Positions 33,539 through 42,716 of a DNA stretch of 64,000 nucleotides are shown in pieces (positions within the stretch are counted from its first letter, which is position 1; every line of letters begins with the position of its first letter). Both the position numbers and the translations under genes were made by a program. This stretch comes from Sphaerisporangium album (GTDB lineage Bacteria; Actinomycetota; Actinomycetes; Streptosporangiales; Streptosporangiaceae), in contig NZ_QOIL01000010.1 in assembly GCF_003323745.1 (NCBI RefSeq), forward strand, positions 62,001 to 126,000, read 5' to 3'. The notes below the pieces were generated by a model that saw nothing but the letters and a program-made list of their open reading frames with translations, was not told the DNA's origin and did no database searches.

Positions 33539-34428
33539 CGACCCGTGAGAAGCCCTGGCACGGTGTGATGGTGGCGACGGCGCTGCCGCTGCGCGAGGAC
33601 CTGAGCGTCGACGAGGACCGCTACGCCGAGCACTGCCGCCATCTGGTCGAGCAGGGATGCGACGGCGTGGTGCCCAACGGCTCGCTGGGCGAGTACCAGA
33701 CGCTCACCCCCGGGGAGCGCGCCCGCGTCGTCGAGACGGCCGTCGCGGCGATCGGGGGCGACCGCGTGATGCCGGGCGTGGCGGCGTACGGCGCGGCCGA
33801 GGCGCGGCGCTGGGCCGAGCAGGCGGCAGAGGCCGGCTGCCAGGCGGTGATGCTGCTGCCGCCGAACGCCTACCGCGCCGACGAGCGGGCGGTGCTCGGC
33901 CACTACCGGGAGGTCGCCAAGGCGGGCCTGCCGATCGTCGCCTACAACAACCCGTACGACACCAGGGTGGACCTGGTCCCGTCGCTGCTGGCGGAGCTGC
34001 ACGCCGAGGGCCTGATCGCAGGGGTCAAGGAGTTCACCGGCGACGTGCGCCGCCCCTACGAGATCGCGGAGCTGGCCCCGGGCCTGGACGTGCTGATCGG
34101 CTCGGACGACGTGGTGCTGGAGCTGGCCCTCTCCGGGGCGGTCGGCTGGGTCGCCGGCTTCCCGAACGCGCTGCCCGCGTCCTGCGTGGCGCTGTACCGG
34201 GCGGCGACCGAGGGCGACGTGGCGACGGCGCTGCCGTTGTACCGGGCGCTGCACCCGCTGCTGCGCTGGGACGCCAAGGTCGAGTTCGTCCAGGCGATCA
34301 AGCTGTCGATGGACGTCGCCGGCCGGTACGGCGGCCCGTGCCGCCCGCCGCGCGTCCCGCTGACCCCCGAGCACGAGGCCGCCGTCCGCGTCGCCACGGA
34401 GAAGGCGCTGGCCGGAGGGCTGAGGTGA
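33535..34428 (+). CDS. DapA-family pyrroline-4-hydroxy-2-carboxylate deaminase
   Basis: 297-aa class-I aldolase-like (beta/alpha)8 protein of the dihydrodipicolinate synthase family. The Schiff-base Lys165 is in GVKEFTGD and the partner Tyr137 in AYNNP. GSLGEY stands where DapA has GTTGE, as in hydroxyproline-pathway members. In the hydroxyproline pathway this enzyme deaminates pyrroline-4-hydroxy-2-carboxylate to 2,5-dioxovalerate. Identity is inferred from the neighbours: epimerase, dehydrogenase and aldehyde dehydrogenase. Seven nt separate it from the epimerase gene. Confidence 0.85.
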   Translation: MTTREKPWHGVMVATALPLREDLSVDEDRYAEHCRHLVEQGCDGVVPNGSLGEYQTLTPGERARVVETAVAAIGGDRVMPGVAAYGAAEARRWAEQAAEAGCQAVMLLPPNAYRADERAVLGHYREVAKAGLPIVAYNNPYDTRVDLVPSLLAELHAEGLIAGVKEFTGDVRRPYEIAELAPGLDVLIGSDDVVLELALSGAVGWVAGFPNALPASCVALYRAATEGDVATALPLYRALHPLLRWDAKVEFVQAIKLSMDVAGRYGGPCRPPRVPLTPEHEAAVRVATEKALAGGLR

Positions 34429-34435
34429 GGAGGCG

Positions 34436-35437
34436 ATGAGGACCAGGAAGATCTACCACGTCGTCGACTCGCACACCGAGGGCATGCCGACGCGCGTGGT
34501 GACCGGGGGAGTGGGCGTGATCCCCGGGGCGAGCATGGCCGAGCGCAGGGAGTACTTCCTGGCGCACCTCGACCACGTCCGCAAGCTGCTGATGTTCGAG
34601 CCGCACGGCCATTCGGCGATGAGCGGCGCGATCCTCCAGCCGCCCACCCGTCCCGACGCCGACTTCGGCGTGCTGTACATCGAGGTGTCCGGGTGCCTGC
34701 CGATGTGCGGCCACGGCACGATCGGCGTCGCGACCGTCCTGGTCGAGACGGGCATGGTCGAGGTCGTCGAGCCCGTCACGACCGTGCGCCTGGACACCCC
34801 GGCCGGTCTGGTCGTCGCGACGGTGCGGGTGGAGGACGGCGTGGCGGCGGCGGTGACGATCCGCAACGTGCCGTCGTTCAGCGCGGGGCTCGGCCGCACG
34901 GTCAAGGTGCCCGGGTTCGGCGAGGTGGCCTACGACCTGGCCTACGGCGGCAACTTCTACGCGATCCTGCCGATCGAGTCGGTGGGGCTGCCGTTCGACC
35001 GGGCCAGGGGGCGGGACATCCTGGACGCGGGCCTGGCGATCTCGGCGGCGATCAACGAGGCGGACGAGCCCGTGCACCCGCTGGACCCGGGAATCCGGGG
35101 CTGCCACCACGTGCAGTTCGTCGCCCCGGGCTCGGACGCGCGGCTGTCGCGGCACGCCATGGCCATCTATCCGGGCTGGTTCGACCGGTCGCCGTGCGGC
35201 ACGGGGACCAGCGCCCGCATGGCGCAACTGCACGCGCGCGGCGAGCTCCCCCTGGGCGAGGACTTCGTCAACGAGTCGTTCATCGGCACGCGGTTCACCG
35301 GGCGGCTGCTGGAGGAGACCGAGGTGGCGGGGGTGCCCGCCGTCGTCCCGGCGATCACGGGCCGGGCGTGGCTGACGGGCACGGCGCAGCACTTCCTGGA
35401 CCCGGCGGACCCCTTCCCGGAGGGCTTTCTGCTGTGA
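34436..35437 (+). CDS. 4-hydroxyproline epimerase (proline racemase family)
   Basis: 333-aa cofactor-independent epimerase with both catalytic Cys: Cys91 in MCGHGT and Cys254 in DRSPCGTGTSA. With two Cys it is an epimerase/racemase rather than a trans-3-hydroxyproline dehydratase, in which one Cys is replaced. The proposed reaction is trans-4-hydroxy-L-proline to cis-4-hydroxy-D-proline, the first step feeding the upstream dehydrogenase. GAGGCG precedes the ATG. A paralogue lies at 41715-42716. Confidence 0.9.
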   Translation: MRTRKIYHVVDSHTEGMPTRVVTGGVGVIPGASMAERREYFLAHLDHVRKLLMFEPHGHSAMSGAILQPPTRPDADFGVLYIEVSGCLPMCGHGTIGVATVLVETGMVEVVEPVTTVRLDTPAGLVVATVRVEDGVAAAVTIRNVPSFSAGLGRTVKVPGFGEVAYDLAYGGNFYAILPIESVGLPFDRARGRDILDAGLAISAAINEADEPVHPLDPGIRGCHHVQFVAPGSDARLSRHAMAIYPGWFDRSPCGTGTSARMAQLHARGELPLGEDFVNESFIGTRFTGRLLEETEVAGVPAVVPAITGRAWLTGTAQHFLDPADPFPEGFLL

Positions 35438-35453
35438 TGTCCTGGTGGCCGTA

Positions 35454-35466
35454 TCGTGGTCCACGA
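35454..35466. promoter_or_regulatory. Palindrome upstream of the aldehyde dehydrogenase gene
   Basis: TCGTGGTCCACGA, a perfect inverted repeat around one central base, in the 95-bp gap before the aldehyde dehydrogenase, the only gap in the first half of the island. GntR/FCD regulators often bind short odd-centred palindromes, so the regulator at 42898-43572 is a candidate; inferred. Confidence 0.4.
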
Positions 35467-35532
35467 CATGGACTATGGTTTTATGTAGCGGGACAGCGCT
35501 CGCCCGGCATGGAGATCGAAGAGGGGTCCACG

Positions 35533-36888
35533 ATGGATGTTGTCGAAAGCCGTTCGCCGCAGAACCCCGCCGACCTGGTGGCGAGCGCGCCCGTGGCCGG
35601 CGCGGACGGCGTCGCCGATGCCGTGCGACGGGCACGGGCCGCGCAGGCGCGGTGGGCCGGGGCGAACGCCGCCGAGCGCGCCGCCGCGCTGACCTCCGCG
35701 GCCGAGGCCGTGGCGGGCGCCGCCGGCGAGCTCGCCGAGCTGGTGGTCCGGGAGGCCGGCAAGCCGGTCGCCGAGGCCAGGGGCGAGGTCGCGCGGTCGG
35801 CGGCGATCCTGCGCTACTACGCCCAGCAGGTCTTCGACCCGATCGGCGCCGTGCACGAGCCCTCCGGCGCCGGGCTCGCCTACACGCGCAGGCGCCCGCG
35901 TGGCGTGGCGGGCCTGATCACGCCGTGGAACTTCCCCCTGGCCATTCCGCTGTGGAAGGCGGCCCCGGCGCTGGCCTTCGGCAACGCCGTCGTCCTCAAG
36001 CCCGCCCCGCACGCCCTCGCCTGCGCCCTGCGCCTGGCCGAGCTGCTCGCCCTGCCCGAGGACCTGTTCCAGGTCGTCCCCGGCGGTCCCGAGGAGGGCG
36101 CGGCGCTCGTGGAGGCCGCCGACGTCGTCTCCTTCACCGGATCGGCGGCCGTGGGCCGCGAGGTGAGCGTGGCCGCGGTGCGCCGGGGCGTCGCCGTCCA
36201 GGCCGAGATGGGCGGCCAGAACGCCGCCATCGTCCTGCGCGACGCCAACCTGGAGGCGGCGGCCGCGCAGATCGCCGCCGCCGCGTTCGGGTACGCCGGG
36301 CAGAAGTGCACCGCGACCAAGCGGGTGATCACGGTCGGCAACGCCGCGGAGGTGCGCGAGGCGCTGGTCGCCGCCGTCGCCAAGCTCGGCGTGGGCGACC
36401 CGTCCGACCCCGGCACCGCCGTCGGGCCGCTGATCGACGAGGCCGCCCGCGACCGCGTCGTCGCGGCCGCCACCGGGGGGCGGACGCTGACCGGCGGCGC
36501 GGCGCTGGACCGCGCCGGCTGGTTCGCCGCGCCCACCCTGGTGGACGACGTCCCGGACGGGCACGTCCTGGCGTGCGACGAGGTGTTCGGCCCCATCTGC
36601 CTGGTGCAGGACGCCGGGTCGGTGGACGAGGCCGTGGCCCTGGCCAACGGCGTGCGCTACGGGCTGGTCTCCGCCGTCTACACCCGCGACCTGGACCGCG
36701 CGCTGGAGGTCTCGGCGCGGCTGGACACCGGCCTGGTGAAGGTCAACAGCCCCACCTCGGGCGTGGACTTCCACCTGCCGTTCGGCGGCGAGAAGGACTC
36801 CAGCTACGGGCCCCGCGAGCAGGGCAAGGCAGCCCAGGAGTTCTACACCTCGACCCGCACGGTCGCGCTGGCGCCTGCCGGTCACTGA
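35533..36888 (+). CDS. Aldehyde dehydrogenase, probably 2,5-dioxovalerate dehydrogenase
   Basis: 451-aa NAD(P)+-dependent aldehyde dehydrogenase. Motifs: PWNFPLAIPLWKAAPALAFG, SFTGSAAVGREV, AEMGGQNAAIV (catalytic Glu) and FGYAGQKCTATKR (catalytic Cys). In this context it would oxidise 2,5-dioxovalerate (alpha-ketoglutarate semialdehyde) to 2-oxoglutarate, the last step of hydroxyproline breakdown. ATG 35533 has AGAGGGG 8-9 nt upstream and is preferred over ATG 35509. Preceded by a palindrome (35454-35466) that may mark its own promoter. Confidence 0.9.
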   Translation: MDVVESRSPQNPADLVASAPVAGADGVADAVRRARAAQARWAGANAAERAAALTSAAEAVAGAAGELAELVVREAGKPVAEARGEVARSAAILRYYAQQVFDPIGAVHEPSGAGLAYTRRRPRGVAGLITPWNFPLAIPLWKAAPALAFGNAVVLKPAPHALACALRLAELLALPEDLFQVVPGGPEEGAALVEAADVVSFTGSAAVGREVSVAAVRRGVAVQAEMGGQNAAIVLRDANLEAAAAQIAAAAFGYAGQKCTATKRVITVGNAAEVREALVAAVAKLGVGDPSDPGTAVGPLIDEAARDRVVAAATGGRTLTGGAALDRAGWFAAPTLVDDVPDGHVLACDEVFGPICLVQDAGSVDEAVALANGVRYGLVSAVYTRDLDRALEVSARLDTGLVKVNSPTSGVDFHLPFGGEKDSSYGPREQGKAAQEFYTSTRTVALAPAGH

Positions 36889-37045
36889 CCACGGTCCCCG
36901 GGGGGCGCGGCGGGTCGTCACCGGCCCCTACGGGTCCTTACCGGCCTCCTAACGGTCTGGTATCGACGTCTTGACGCGGACATGGGCCACAGGTGCAATG
37001 TCACGCACCATGTGGGACGGCGCTGTTTCGCGAGGAGAAGAGACG

Positions 37046-38212
37046 ATGGGCAGATCGCGTATATCGGTGATCGCGGCGATGCTGGCGGCCGCGAGCCTGC
37101 TGACCGCCGGATGCGGGCAGGGCCTGCTCGACGGCGGCTCGAACTCCGGGGGAGACGAGGGACCCATCACGCTCGGGATGCTGATCCCGCAGTCCGGCAG
37201 CGAGGCCGCCATCGGACCGTACATGAAGAACGCCGCCCAGCTCGCCGTGGACGAGATCAACGGCAAGGGCGGCGTCCTCGGCCGCAAGCTGGAGCTCAAG
37301 GTCGCCGACGACGCCTGCGACGCGCAGACCGCCGTCGCGGGCGCCAACAAGCTCGTCACCGAGGGGATCAAGGTCTCGGTCGGCGGCTACTGCTCCGGGG
37401 CCACGCTGCCCACCCTGCCGGTCTTCGGCAAGGCGAACATCCCGATGATCATCCCGGCGGCGAACTCGCAGGAACTCGTCGACCAGCACCTCAAGCACGT
37501 CTTCCTGATCAACGGCACCGGCACCCAGCAGGCGACCGCGGCCATGGCCTGGATGACCAAGCAGGGCGCCACGAGCGTCGCGCTGGTGCACGACAACACC
37601 AGTTACTCCAAGGACATCGCCGTCCGCACCCAGAAGCTGCTCGACGAGGCCGGCGGTCCCGAGACGGCGATCCTGGAGGCGGTGACGCCCAAGGAGAGCG
37701 ACTACAGCGCGAACATCCACAACATCCTGGCCAAGAAGCCCGACTTCGTCTACTGGACCGGCTACTTCCAGGAGGGCGGCCTGATCATCCGCCAGCTCCG
37801 CCAGGCCGGGTACAAGGGCAGCGTCATGGTCGGCGACGGCGCGGTGTCGGAGAAGCTCGCCGAGATCGCCGGGGGCGACGCCGCCGAGGGCGTGTACGCC
37901 ACGATGACCCAGACCCCCGAGACGCTCCAGGGCGCCGAGGCCTGGATCGCCGCCTACAAGAAGAAGTTCAACGCCGACCCCGGGCCGTACTCCAACCAGG
38001 CCTACGACGGCGTCCGGCTGGCCGCCGAGGCGATCACCAAGGCCGGGTCCACCGACGGCGACAAGGTGATCGCCGCGCTGGAGGCCGTCGACGGCTTCCC
38101 GATGTTCTCCGGCCCGCTGAAGTTCACCGCCGACCACACCCTGTCCACCGGCGGCTTCCAGATCCTGGTCGTGAAGTCCGGAAAGTTCGCCCTGCAGGAC
38201 GCGCTCAAGTGA
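37046..38212 (+). CDS. Branched-chain amino-acid-type ABC transporter binding lipoprotein
   Basis: 388-aa LivK-like periplasmic-type binding protein. The signal peptide carries a lipobox (LLTAGC, residues about 20-25). The mature protein begins GPITLGMLIPQSGSEAAIG and contains the typical KLELKVADDACDAQTAVAGANKLV and DFVYWTGYFQEGG segments. GAGGAG lies before ATG 37046. With LivH/M/G/F homologues downstream it forms a HAAT-family importer. Location among hydroxyproline genes suggests uptake of hydroxyproline or a related imino acid rather than leucine. Confidence 0.93.
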   Translation: MGRSRISVIAAMLAAASLLTAGCGQGLLDGGSNSGGDEGPITLGMLIPQSGSEAAIGPYMKNAAQLAVDEINGKGGVLGRKLELKVADDACDAQTAVAGANKLVTEGIKVSVGGYCSGATLPTLPVFGKANIPMIIPAANSQELVDQHLKHVFLINGTGTQQATAAMAWMTKQGATSVALVHDNTSYSKDIAVRTQKLLDEAGGPETAILEAVTPKESDYSANIHNILAKKPDFVYWTGYFQEGGLIIRQLRQAGYKGSVMVGDGAVSEKLAEIAGGDAAEGVYATMTQTPETLQGAEAWIAAYKKKFNADPGPYSNQAYDGVRLAAEAITKAGSTDGDKVIAALEAVDGFPMFSGPLKFTADHTLSTGGFQILVVKSGKFALQDALK

Positions 38213-38335
38213 GGCCCGGCACGTCCCGTACGGCGGCTTCCCCCGCGGTGACCACCCCATGATCCGCACGGCGGTCCCCCCGGCGGCCGGCGCCCACCCG
38301 GCGCCCGGCCGCCGCGGCCTCGAAGGAAGCACGAC

Positions 38336-39229
38336 ATGGCACAACTGATCTGGAACGGGCTGTTCGTCGGCTCGTTCTACGCGCTGGTGGCGCTCGGCTA
38401 CAGCATGGTCTACGGGATCATGAAGCTGCTGAACTTCGCCCACGGCGACATCTACATGCTGGGCGCCTTCACCGGCTTCGCGATCCTCGGAGCGGTGGGC
38501 GGCGTCTCGCCGGGCATGGCGCTGCCCGTCCTGCTCGGCGTCCTGGTCGTCACGATGGGCGTCACCGGCCTGTCCGGCGTCGTGCTGGAGCGCGTCGCCT
38601 ACCGGCCGCTGCGGAGCGCGCCGCGCCTGTCCCTGCTGATCACGGCGGTCGGCGCCTCCTTCGCGCTGGAGTACGGCATGCGCGCCGCCGCCGGCGCCGA
38701 CCCGCGGGTCTACCCGCTCAGGCTCGGCGGCACGACCGTCGAGCTGCTCGGCGCGCGCATCACCCTCCAGCAGGTCGCGCTGATCATCGTCGCGATCGCC
38801 CTGATGGCGGGGCTGAACGTGCTGGTCACCCGCACCCGCGAGGGCCGCGCCATGCGGGCCATCGCCCTGGACCCGCGCACGGCCGCGCTGATGGGCATCA
38901 ACGTCAACGCGGTGATCTCCCGCACGTTCTTCCTCGGCTCGGCGCTCGCGGGCGCGGCCGGCGTGATGGCCGGCGCCTACTACGGCAAGGTCGACTTCCT
39001 CATGGGCTTCCTCATCGGGCTCAAGGCGTTCACCTCGGCGGTCATCGGCGGCATCGGCAACATCACCGGCACCATGCTCGGCGGCCTGCTGCTCGGCCTG
39101 CTGGAGTCGTTCGGCACCTACTGGCTCGGCGGCGAGTGGCGCGACGTGTTCGCCTTCGGCGTGCTGATCCTCTTCCTGACCGTGCGGCCGACCGGCCTGC
39201 TCGGCGAGCGCGTGACGGAGCGCGTGTGA
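38336..39229 (+). CDS. livH: Branched-chain amino-acid-type ABC permease LivH
   Basis: 297-aa inner-membrane permease. It opens WNGLFVGSFYALVALGYSMVYG and has the family stretch LNFAHGDIYMLGAF, with RAIALDPRTAALMGINVNAVI as the cytoplasmic coupling loop and GGIGNITGTMLGGLLLGLLE near the end. The stop overlaps the livM GTG start by 4 nt. The 123-bp gap before it holds no recognisable feature. Confidence 0.94.
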   Translation: MAQLIWNGLFVGSFYALVALGYSMVYGIMKLLNFAHGDIYMLGAFTGFAILGAVGGVSPGMALPVLLGVLVVTMGVTGLSGVVLERVAYRPLRSAPRLSLLITAVGASFALEYGMRAAAGADPRVYPLRLGGTTVELLGARITLQQVALIIVAIALMAGLNVLVTRTREGRAMRAIALDPRTAALMGINVNAVISRTFFLGSALAGAAGVMAGAYYGKVDFLMGFLIGLKAFTSAVIGGIGNITGTMLGGLLLGLLESFGTYWLGGEWRDVFAFGVLILFLTVRPTGLLGERVTERV

Positions 39230-40206
39230 CCGCGCCCGCCCCCGCCCCCGCCCCCGCCCGGCCGCGCCGCGGGACGGCGCTCGGCCGCGCCACCTCGCGG
39301 CTGTTCGACAGCAGGTGGGCGGGCCTGGCCGGGCTCGCGATCGCGGTCCTGGCCCCGTTCGTCATCGCCACGCCGTACGCTCTGTCGGTCATGACCAGCG
39401 CGGCGATCTTCGTGATGCTCGCCTCCGGGCTGAACATCGTGGTCGGCTTCTGCGGCCTGCTCGACCTCGGGTACGTCGCCTTCTTCGCCGTCGGCGCCTA
39501 CACCAGCGGCGTGCTCAGCACCCGGCTCGGGCTTCCGCTGGTCGCGACCGTGCCCGCCGTGATCGCCGTCACGGTGGTCGCCGGCATCGTGATCGGCGCC
39601 CCGACCCTGCGGCTGCGCAGCGACTACCTGGCCATCGTCACGCTGGGCTTCGGCGAGATCATCCGCATCACCGCCAACAACCTGGACGTCACCGGCGGCC
39701 CCTCCGGCATCTACGGCATCCCCGGCCTGACGGGCAGCCCGGTGGTCTTCTACTACCTCGTCGTGGTGGTCGTCTCGGTCGCCGTCATCGGCGCCTCCCG
39801 GCTCGGCCGCTCCCGCCTCGGACGGGCCTGGCGGTTCGTCCGCGAGGACGAGGACGCCGCCGAGGCCATGGGCGTGCACACCTACCGCGTCAAGCTCGCC
39901 GCCTACATCGCGGGCGCCGTCTGGGGCGGCCTGGCGGGCGTGCTGTTCGCCGCGCAGCTCTCGGCCATCTCGCCGGGCAGCTTCACGTTCCTGCAGTCGG
40001 CGCTCGTGCTCATGGCCGTGGTGCTCGGCGGCATGGGCTCGACCCCGGGCGTGGTGATCGGCGCGATCGTCATCAGCCTGCTGCCCGAGGTGCTGCGCGA
40101 CCTCGCGGACTACCGCTTCTTCGCCTTCGGCGTCCTGCTCATCCTCGTCATGCTGGTCCGCCCGCAGGGACTGTGGCCGCACCGCTCCCGGGAGGCGGGC
40201 TCATGA
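39226..40206 (+). CDS. livM: Branched-chain amino-acid-type ABC permease LivM
   Basis: 326-aa permease. GTG 39226 is chosen because it overlaps the livH stop (GTGA) and all homologous sequence lies after it. The first residues are a run of Ala-Pro dipeptides encoded by a GC-rich 6-bp repeat. The core shows SGLNIVVGFCGLLDLGYVAFFAVGAY, DYLAIVTLGFGEIIR, NLDVTGGPSG and VVLGGMGSTPGVVIGA. Stop overlaps the livG start by 4 nt. Confidence 0.93.
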   Translation: MTAPAPAPAPARPRRGTALGRATSRLFDSRWAGLAGLAIAVLAPFVIATPYALSVMTSAAIFVMLASGLNIVVGFCGLLDLGYVAFFAVGAYTSGVLSTRLGLPLVATVPAVIAVTVVAGIVIGAPTLRLRSDYLAIVTLGFGEIIRITANNLDVTGGPSGIYGIPGLTGSPVVFYYLVVVVVSVAVIGASRLGRSRLGRAWRFVREDEDAAEAMGVHTYRVKLAAYIAGAVWGGLAGVLFAAQLSAISPGSFTFLQSALVLMAVVLGGMGSTPGVVIGAIVISLLPEVLRDLADYRFFAFGVLLILVMLVRPQGLWPHRSREAGS

Positions 40207-41012
40207 CCCTGCTGTCCGTCCAGGACCTGCGCCTGTCCTTCGGCGGCCTGCTCGCCATCGACGGCCTGAGCTTCTCGGTCGGCGAGGCCGAGATCGTCTC
40301 GGTCATCGGGCCCAACGGCGCGGGCAAGACCTCGGCCTTCAACTGCGTGACCGGGTTCTACCGGCCCACCGCCGGCCGCGTCACCCTGTCGGGCAGGGAC
40401 GTCACCGGCCTGCGCCCGTCCAGGATCGCGGCGCTCGGCGTGGCCCGCACGTTCCAGAACCTGCGCCTGTTCGGAGAGATGTCCGTCCTGGACAACGTCC
40501 GCGCCGGGGCGCACCTGTGGCTCGGCCAGAGCTTCCTCGACGCGCTGCTGCACACCCCGCGCTACCGGCGCACCGAGCGCGAGTGCACCGAGCAGGCCCA
40601 CCATTGGCTGGACTTCGTCGGCCTGCGCGGCGACCGCTTCGGCGAGGCCCGCGCCCTGCCGTACGGCGAGCAGCGGCGGGTGGAGATCGCCCGCGCGCTG
40701 GCCCGCAAGCCCGGGTTGCTGCTGCTGGACGAGCCCGCCGCCGGGCTCAACCACGGCGAGAAGGCCGAGATGCTCGACCTGATCCGCAGGATCCGCGGCC
40801 TCGGCATCGCCACCGTGCTCATCGAGCACGACATGGGGCTGGTCATGGAGGTGTCCGAGCGGGTGGTCGTGCTCAACTTCGGTCGCGAGATCGCCGACGG
40901 CCGTCCCGAGGACGTCCGCCGCGACCCCGCCGTCATCGAGGCGTACCTGGGCAAGGACGACGAGGACGAGGCGGCCGACGAGTACCGGGGAGGCCGCGAT
41001 GGCGGCGCTTGA
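40203..41012 (+). CDS. livG: Branched-chain amino-acid-type ABC ATPase LivG
   Basis: 269-aa ATPase. Walker A GPNGAGKT near residues 39-46, the Q-loop segment ARTFQNLRLF characteristic of LivG, signature region LPYGEQRRVEIARALA, Walker B LLLLDEPAAGLN, switch His in VLIEHDMGLVM. An acidic C-terminal tail (KDDEDEAADEYRGGRDGGA) extends past the usual end. Overlaps livF by 14 nt. Confidence 0.94.
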   Translation: MTLLSVQDLRLSFGGLLAIDGLSFSVGEAEIVSVIGPNGAGKTSAFNCVTGFYRPTAGRVTLSGRDVTGLRPSRIAALGVARTFQNLRLFGEMSVLDNVRAGAHLWLGQSFLDALLHTPRYRRTERECTEQAHHWLDFVGLRGDRFGEARALPYGEQRRVEIARALARKPGLLLLDEPAAGLNHGEKAEMLDLIRRIRGLGIATVLIEHDMGLVMEVSERVVVLNFGREIADGRPEDVRRDPAVIEAYLGKDDEDEAADEYRGGRDGGA

Positions 41013-41712
41013 GGTCGGCGGGCTCGACGTGCACTACGGCGGCGTGCACGCCCTGCGCGGCATGTCGCTGACCGTCGGGGAGGGCGAGATCGTCGCGCTG
41101 CTCGGCAACAACGGCGCCGGCAAGACCACCACGCTCTCGGCGATCTCCGGCCTGGTGCGGCCGAGCGCCGGGAAGATCGTCTTCGACGGCCGGGACCTCA
41201 CCCGGGCCAGGCCCGAAGCGATCGTCCGCGCGGGCCTGGTGCACGTCCCCGAGGGACGCCGGGTGTTCAGCACGCTGACCGTCCATGAGAACCTGCAGAT
41301 CGGCGGGTATCCGGTCCGCGACAAGGCCGAGATCCGCCGGCGCGTCGACCGCGTCTACGCGCTGCTGCCGCGCCTCGCCGAGCGCCGCGCCCAGCAGGGC
41401 GGCACGCTGTCGGGCGGCGAGCAGCAGATGCTCGCCATCGGCCGCGCGCTGGTCTCCGGCCCCCGGCTGCTGCTCCTGGACGAGCCGTCCATGGGCCTGG
41501 CGCCGCTCGTCGTCGCCTCGGTCATGGAACTGGTCCGCGAGGTCAACCTGGAAGGGGTGTCGGTCCTGCTGGTCGAGCAGAACGCCAAGGCGGCGCTGAA
41601 GATCGCCCACCGCGGGTACGTGATCGAGAGCGGCGCGTGCGTGCTCGGCGGGTCCGCGGCCGAGCTGCGCGGCGACTCCCGGGTCGTCGAGGCGTACCTG
41701 GGCGGGGTCTGA
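40999..41712 (+). CDS. livF: Branched-chain amino-acid-type ABC ATPase LivF
   Basis: 237-aa ATPase partner of LivG: Walker A GNNGAGKTTTLSAISG, signature TLSGGEQQMLAIGRAL, Walker B LLLLDEPSMGLAP and VLLVEQNAKAALKIAHRGYVIE, the typical LivF end. It completes the five-component importer. The racemase paralogue starts 2 nt after its stop, so transport and catabolism are cotranscribed. Confidence 0.95.
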   Translation: MAALEVGGLDVHYGGVHALRGMSLTVGEGEIVALLGNNGAGKTTTLSAISGLVRPSAGKIVFDGRDLTRARPEAIVRAGLVHVPEGRRVFSTLTVHENLQIGGYPVRDKAEIRRRVDRVYALLPRLAERRAQQGGTLSGGEQQMLAIGRALVSGPRLLLLDEPSMGLAPLVVASVMELVREVNLEGVSVLLVEQNAKAALKIAHRGYVIESGACVLGGSAAELRGDSRVVEAYLGGV

Positions 41713-41714
41713 CG

Positions 41715-42716
41715 ATGGAAGGCCCGCAGGAGACGGCGATCGAGACGGTGGACTACCACACCGGCGGGGAGCCGTTCCGCGTCGTCACGGCCGGCGCGCC
41801 GGAGATCCCCGGCCGGACGGTGCTGGAGCGCAGGACCCGCGCGTCCGGCCCGGACGTCGACCGGATCCGCAGGCTGCTGTGCCACGAGCCGCGCGGCCAC
41901 GCCGACATGTACGGATGCTTCCTGGTCCCCCCGGACGACGAGGGGGCCCACCTCGGCGTGCTGTTCTGGCACAAGGACGGCTACTCCACCGCCTGCGGCC
42001 ACGGCACCATCGCCCTTGGCGTCCACGCCGTGGAGACGGGCCTGGTCAAGGCCGCCCCCGACGGCGACACCGACGTGGTCGTCGACGTGCCCTCCGGCCG
42101 GGTCACGGCCCGGGTGCGCCGCGCGGGCGGGACGATCGAGTCGGTGACGTTCAGGAACGTTCCCTCCCGCGTGGTCGCGCGGAACGTCCCGGTCACCGCG
42201 ACCACCGGGCGCGCCGTCGTCGAGACCACGGTGGACGTCGCCTACGGCGGCGCGATCTACGCCTCGGTGCCCGCCGCGGCGTTCGGGCTCGCCGTGGAGC
42301 CCCGCCACCTCACCGACCTCATCGCCCTCGGCCGCTCCGTCAAGGCCTCGCTGGCGGGCCACCCCGCGGCCCGGCACCCCGCCGACGACCGGCTGTCGGG
42401 CGTCTACGGCGTGATCTTCCACGACGAGCTCGCCCCCGGCCGCCAGCGCAACGTCACCGTCTTCGCCGACGGCGAGGTGGACCGCTCGCCCTGCGGCTCG
42501 GGGACCGCCGCCCGGCTCGCCCTGCTCCACGCCGACGGGTTCACCGGGGAGCTGGTCCACGAGAGCGTCGTCGGCAGCGTGTTCACCGGGCGGGTCGCCG
42601 AGGTGCGCGGCGACGCCGTGATCCCCGAGATCACCGGCATGGCCTACCGCACCGGGACGCACCGCTTCACCCTCGACCCCCGCGACCCCGTCGGCCCCGG
42701 GTTCACGCTCCGATGA
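41715..42716 (+). CDS. Proline racemase/hydroxyproline epimerase family protein, second paralogue
   Basis: 333-aa member of the proline racemase family with both catalytic Cys: Cys94 in TACGHGT and Cys260 in DRSPCGSGTAAR. By family knowledge it is an epimerase or racemase, not the Cys/Thr-type dehydratase. It is only moderately similar to the paralogue at 34436-35437, so another imino acid (proline, 3-hydroxyproline) is possible. The relic of an ornithine-cyclodeaminase-family gene overlaps its stop. In other organisms that family reduces pyrroline-2-carboxylate in 3-hydroxyproline or D-proline-type routes, which hints at a once broader substrate range. Confidence 0.86.
   Translation: MEGPQETAIETVDYHTGGEPFRVVTAGAPEIPGRTVLERRTRASGPDVDRIRRLLCHEPRGHADMYGCFLVPPDDEGAHLGVLFWHKDGYSTACGHGTIALGVHAVETGLVKAAPDGDTDVVVDVPSGRVTARVRRAGGTIESVTFRNVPSRVVARNVPVTATTGRAVVETTVDVAYGGAIYASVPAAAFGLAVEPRHLTDLIALGRSVKASLAGHPAARHPADDRLSGVYGVIFHDELAPGRQRNVTVFADGEVDRSPCGSGTAARLALLHADGFTGELVHESVVGSVFTGRVAEVRGDAVIPEITGMAYRTGTHRFTLDPRDPVGPGFTLR

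Noticed and set aside
39231-39260. GC-rich 6-bp repeat at the livM start, possible phase-variation tract
   Set aside because: The unit length is a multiple of three, so changes in copy number only alter the number of Ala-Pro pairs and cannot shift the frame.
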